Positions 61,995 to 64,000 of a stretch of 64,000 nucleotides of DNA are shown in pieces. This DNA comes from Gerris lacustris. Taxonomy: Eukaryota; Arthropoda; Insecta; Hemiptera; Gerridae. Positions within the stretch are counted from its first letter, which is position 1. Every line of letters begins with the position of its first letter. The position numbers and the translations under genes were made by a program. The notes beneath the pieces were generated by a model. The model saw only the letters and a program-made list of their open reading frames with translations. It was not told the DNA's origin and did no database searches. The stretch covers positions 156,687,223-156,751,222 of the forward strand of contig OX578276.1 in NCBI GenBank assembly GCA_951217055.1, written 5' to 3'.

Positions 61995-62030
61995 CTTGAT
62001 AATGACTTAAGTTTGAAGTCGAAATATAGC
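61995..62030 (+). ncRNA. Hammerhead-like stem-GAAA motif, PLE2 right half
   Basis: TTGATAAT, stem GACTT/AAGTC, then GAAATATAGC. It is the inverted partner of 54453-54488. Confidence 0.45.
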
Positions 62031-62092
62031 AGCACAATGAGATAGGAAAGTTTTATTAATACCTACATCCCTTATGACCCACAACTAACTAC

Positions 62093-62639
62093 AAAGTTTT
62101 TATTTATTATTTTAATAAATAACAATAATTATTAGCACTTTCAATAGCAGATATAAGAGATTCAATATTAAAAACAAATAAGAATTAGAATTAAACTCAA
62201 ATAGAAGGTTATTTAGATGCAGGTTATAAACAAAGATATACATGGACAAAAAAGCGCAGTGCCGCCAACCTGATTTCAACAACTTCATTACATTAGCCAT
62301 TCATTTTCTACTATTTATAAAATAATTAACTTGCAATCTATTCTTTTTTCCCCTATTTTACTTGTTTGCCCTACTTTTACTTTCTCTCCCTACTTTTTGA
62401 GTTCAGGGATGAAAAGACCTGTTGTAGCCCCTCTTAACTAATTCAAAATCATAAATTTTTCTCCCTACTGGAGATAAAACAAATTTATTAATCTTTATCC
62501 TTAATAAAAAAAAACTTAATTATTCAATGTTTGTTTACATTTTCTTTATACTTGTTTTTAACTAAACAATATAATAATAAATGAATTTAGAATCAGCTGA
62601 TAAAAATTATTATTTACAAAGTAAATAAGACAGTATTTT
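62093..62639. other. No recognisable feature
   Basis: AT-rich right flank of the nested Penelope/gypsy block. Only short ORFs without motifs. Confidence 0.5.
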
Positions 62640-63440
62640 TTAACTTTTAAAATTCAATTCTTCTTAATAAGTACTAAAAAATATTAAAATAATAAATACT
62701 CGTTTAAAGGGCATTAATGTGCTTGCGGTTTAAGCTCCCCAATCAGAAATTAAATCGGTCAATTATTACACATGATATAAGTTCAAAGTCGAAAATTTAA
62801 CAAAAAATGCAAAACATGTCTCTATTTAAGGTAGAAGGGTCCTACGACAAAAAGTCATAGGACCAAAGCTGTAGATATTTTAAAATCAGTTACGCTGGTG
62901 TTATCCGCTTTCCGATACGATTTACAGTTTAGCCGCAATTCGGTTCCGAAAAAAGCCTTGAAAAAAAACACTAAAATGCCAATATCTCCCAAACCGCGTA
63001 CGATTTTCTTTAAAAAGTATAGGTACAATCTACCATATAGGCCAAATAATGTACCCCAAAGGAAATTTAAATCAAATAAAGCCTACTGAAGTTATCGTCG
63101 ACAGACCGATTTCGTGCTTAAGTGACTGTAGCTCCGAAACTTCGTGAGCTACGATGTTCGGGTTACGCCATCAGTTTTTCCGTCTAGTTCTAAAAAATGC
63201 CGAAAACCGCATCTCAATGCGATGTCTTGAAGCGATGTTATAAAGGTTTTAAGTTCCGAACGAACGTACAAACGTACGTACATACATACATACATACGTA
63301 TGCACAGACATTCATGTATATGAAACGGATTTTCCTGATACCCCCGGGTTCGTAAGACCCCTCCTTCACAGAGATCTCGGAATCACGTTTTGGAGGATAT
63401 CACCATACTTCCATTTCATGGAAGTAAAAATGATTGGAAA
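62640..63440. mobile_element. Decayed Helitron-like interior
   Basis: 62690-62950 follows the interior of the Helitron at 44225-45487 (AATCAGAAATTAAATCGGTC, CTCTATTTAAGGTAGAA, GACAAAAAGTC, in the same order). Downstream is a CATACATACATACATACG run. No terminus of either kind was found, so it is a fragment. Confidence 0.5.
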
Positions 63441-63873
63441 TATAAATTGAAGATGAGACAATATCCTAAAGATTACGTATGTCTGAACCAGTTTGTACAA
63501 ATAGTAAACATTATTATCAATAAAAAGTCAAAATAATGGACGGAGCTTAGATCAATCAGTTGGTCATTAGATGGTAAAACAACAACTAACTTAGTTTTTA
63601 TTATTTAGGAAAATCCACTTAGGTATTAATTAATACCTAGTAGATTTATATGCGCTTAGAGCTTTTGTATAAAATTTGTTTAACAAACATTTAGCAGACG
63701 AGTAAATGCTAATATGTTTAGCTGGAAGGTTTTATTAAGAGTACAATTACATTCTCACTTTTATCATAAAAGTAGCGCAATTCCTTTGAAATCCGCTAAT
63801 TGCACATGCAAGTGATTTTTTTTTTTTTTTTTTTTTTGCAACATACAATAGCCGTAATAGGACCAAGACTTAT
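63441..63873. other. No recognisable feature; poly-T run
   Basis: A run of about 20 T near 63817-63837; otherwise featureless AT-rich sequence. Confidence 0.5.
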
Positions 63874-64000
63874 TAGGGTTTCATTGGTAAGACAAAAAAA
63901 AGAAACCCGTATAGTTTCGTTCCTGTGTCGGTCACTCAGTACTGTTCCAATAACATTTGAATCAAAAGAGATAGTAACGTGAAACTTTCAAGTATTAAAG
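63874..64000 (+). mobile_element. AGGGTTTCGTTGGTA-type repeat, copy 3, cut by window end
   Basis: Begins AGGGTTTCATTGGTAAGAC and follows the first about 125 bp of 49477-50183, including ATAGTTTCGTTCCTGTGTC and TTTGAATCAAAAGAGATA. The remainder lies beyond the window. Confidence 0.75.

Larger units (their letters stand above)
54391..62092. mobile_element. Penelope-like element in two inverted halves (PLE2), hosting a gypsy element
   Basis: The left half (54391-56436, minus strand) and the right half (56437-56902 plus 61745-62092, plus strand) are inverted copies of the same 3' region. Outer ends match: GTAGTTAGTTGTGGGTCATA at 54391 is inverted at 62073-62092. The halves meet head to head near 56437, inside coding sequence. 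The right half was later split by the gypsy element between 56907 and 61740. Inverted terminal duplication of this kind is characteristic of Penelope insertions. Confidence 0.8.

Overview
The window is AT-rich and reads as intergenic repeat DNA from an arthropod, most likely an insect. Every coding region I recognise belongs to a transposable element: BEL/Pao and Ty3/gypsy LTR retrotransposons, RTE-like and CR1/Daphne-like LINEs, Penelope-like elements with a GIY-YIG domain, Helitrons, TA-, TTAA- and 8-bp-duplication DNA transposons, and a tRNA-derived SINE. I found no host gene. The insect call is inferred from this mixture, and the order cannot be told from the sequence.

Layout. 1-523: a foldback sequence. 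616-5709: a complete BEL/Pao element (minus strand) with identical 303-bp LTRs and a 5-bp target duplication, whose one long ORF has lost the reverse-transcriptase active site and RNase H. 6487-8570: a hairpin-rich dispersed repeat, a broken LINE and a SINE head. 9407-17030: MITEs, Helitron pieces and a LINE relic. 18025-22491: a 'GGGTCCGTAGGC' repeat split by an RTE LINE with a target duplication of about 104 bp; the LINE is itself split by a TA-flanked foldback MITE. 26124-27935: two Helitrons joined end to end. 31646-35760: a nearly full-length but broken LINE. 36241-37400: a Penelope 3' fragment. 38861-39190: a hAT MITE. 40134-45791: a chain of insertions (MITE arm, Helitron end, Penelope element, LINE, Helitron, mariner-like relic) with (TA)n runs at the joints. 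46158-51583: a TTAA-ended structure enclosing a 4-kb inverted-terminus element with a cysteine-rich coding relic. 52422-53945: a foldback with 572-bp arms. 54391-62092: a three-level nest, with an old Penelope element in inverted halves, a Ty3/gypsy element inside it, and an intact Penelope element inside that. 62093 to the end: Helitron-like and MITE fragments.

How it works together. There are no operons here. The order of insertion can be read from which element interrupts which and from target duplications. The copies most likely to be young are the Penelope element at 58057-60319 (open 692-codon frame, perfect 58-bp inverted ends) and the BEL element (identical LTRs). The four Penelope copies share a small stem-plus-GAAA motif near the 3' end that resembles the hammerhead ribozymes known from this class.
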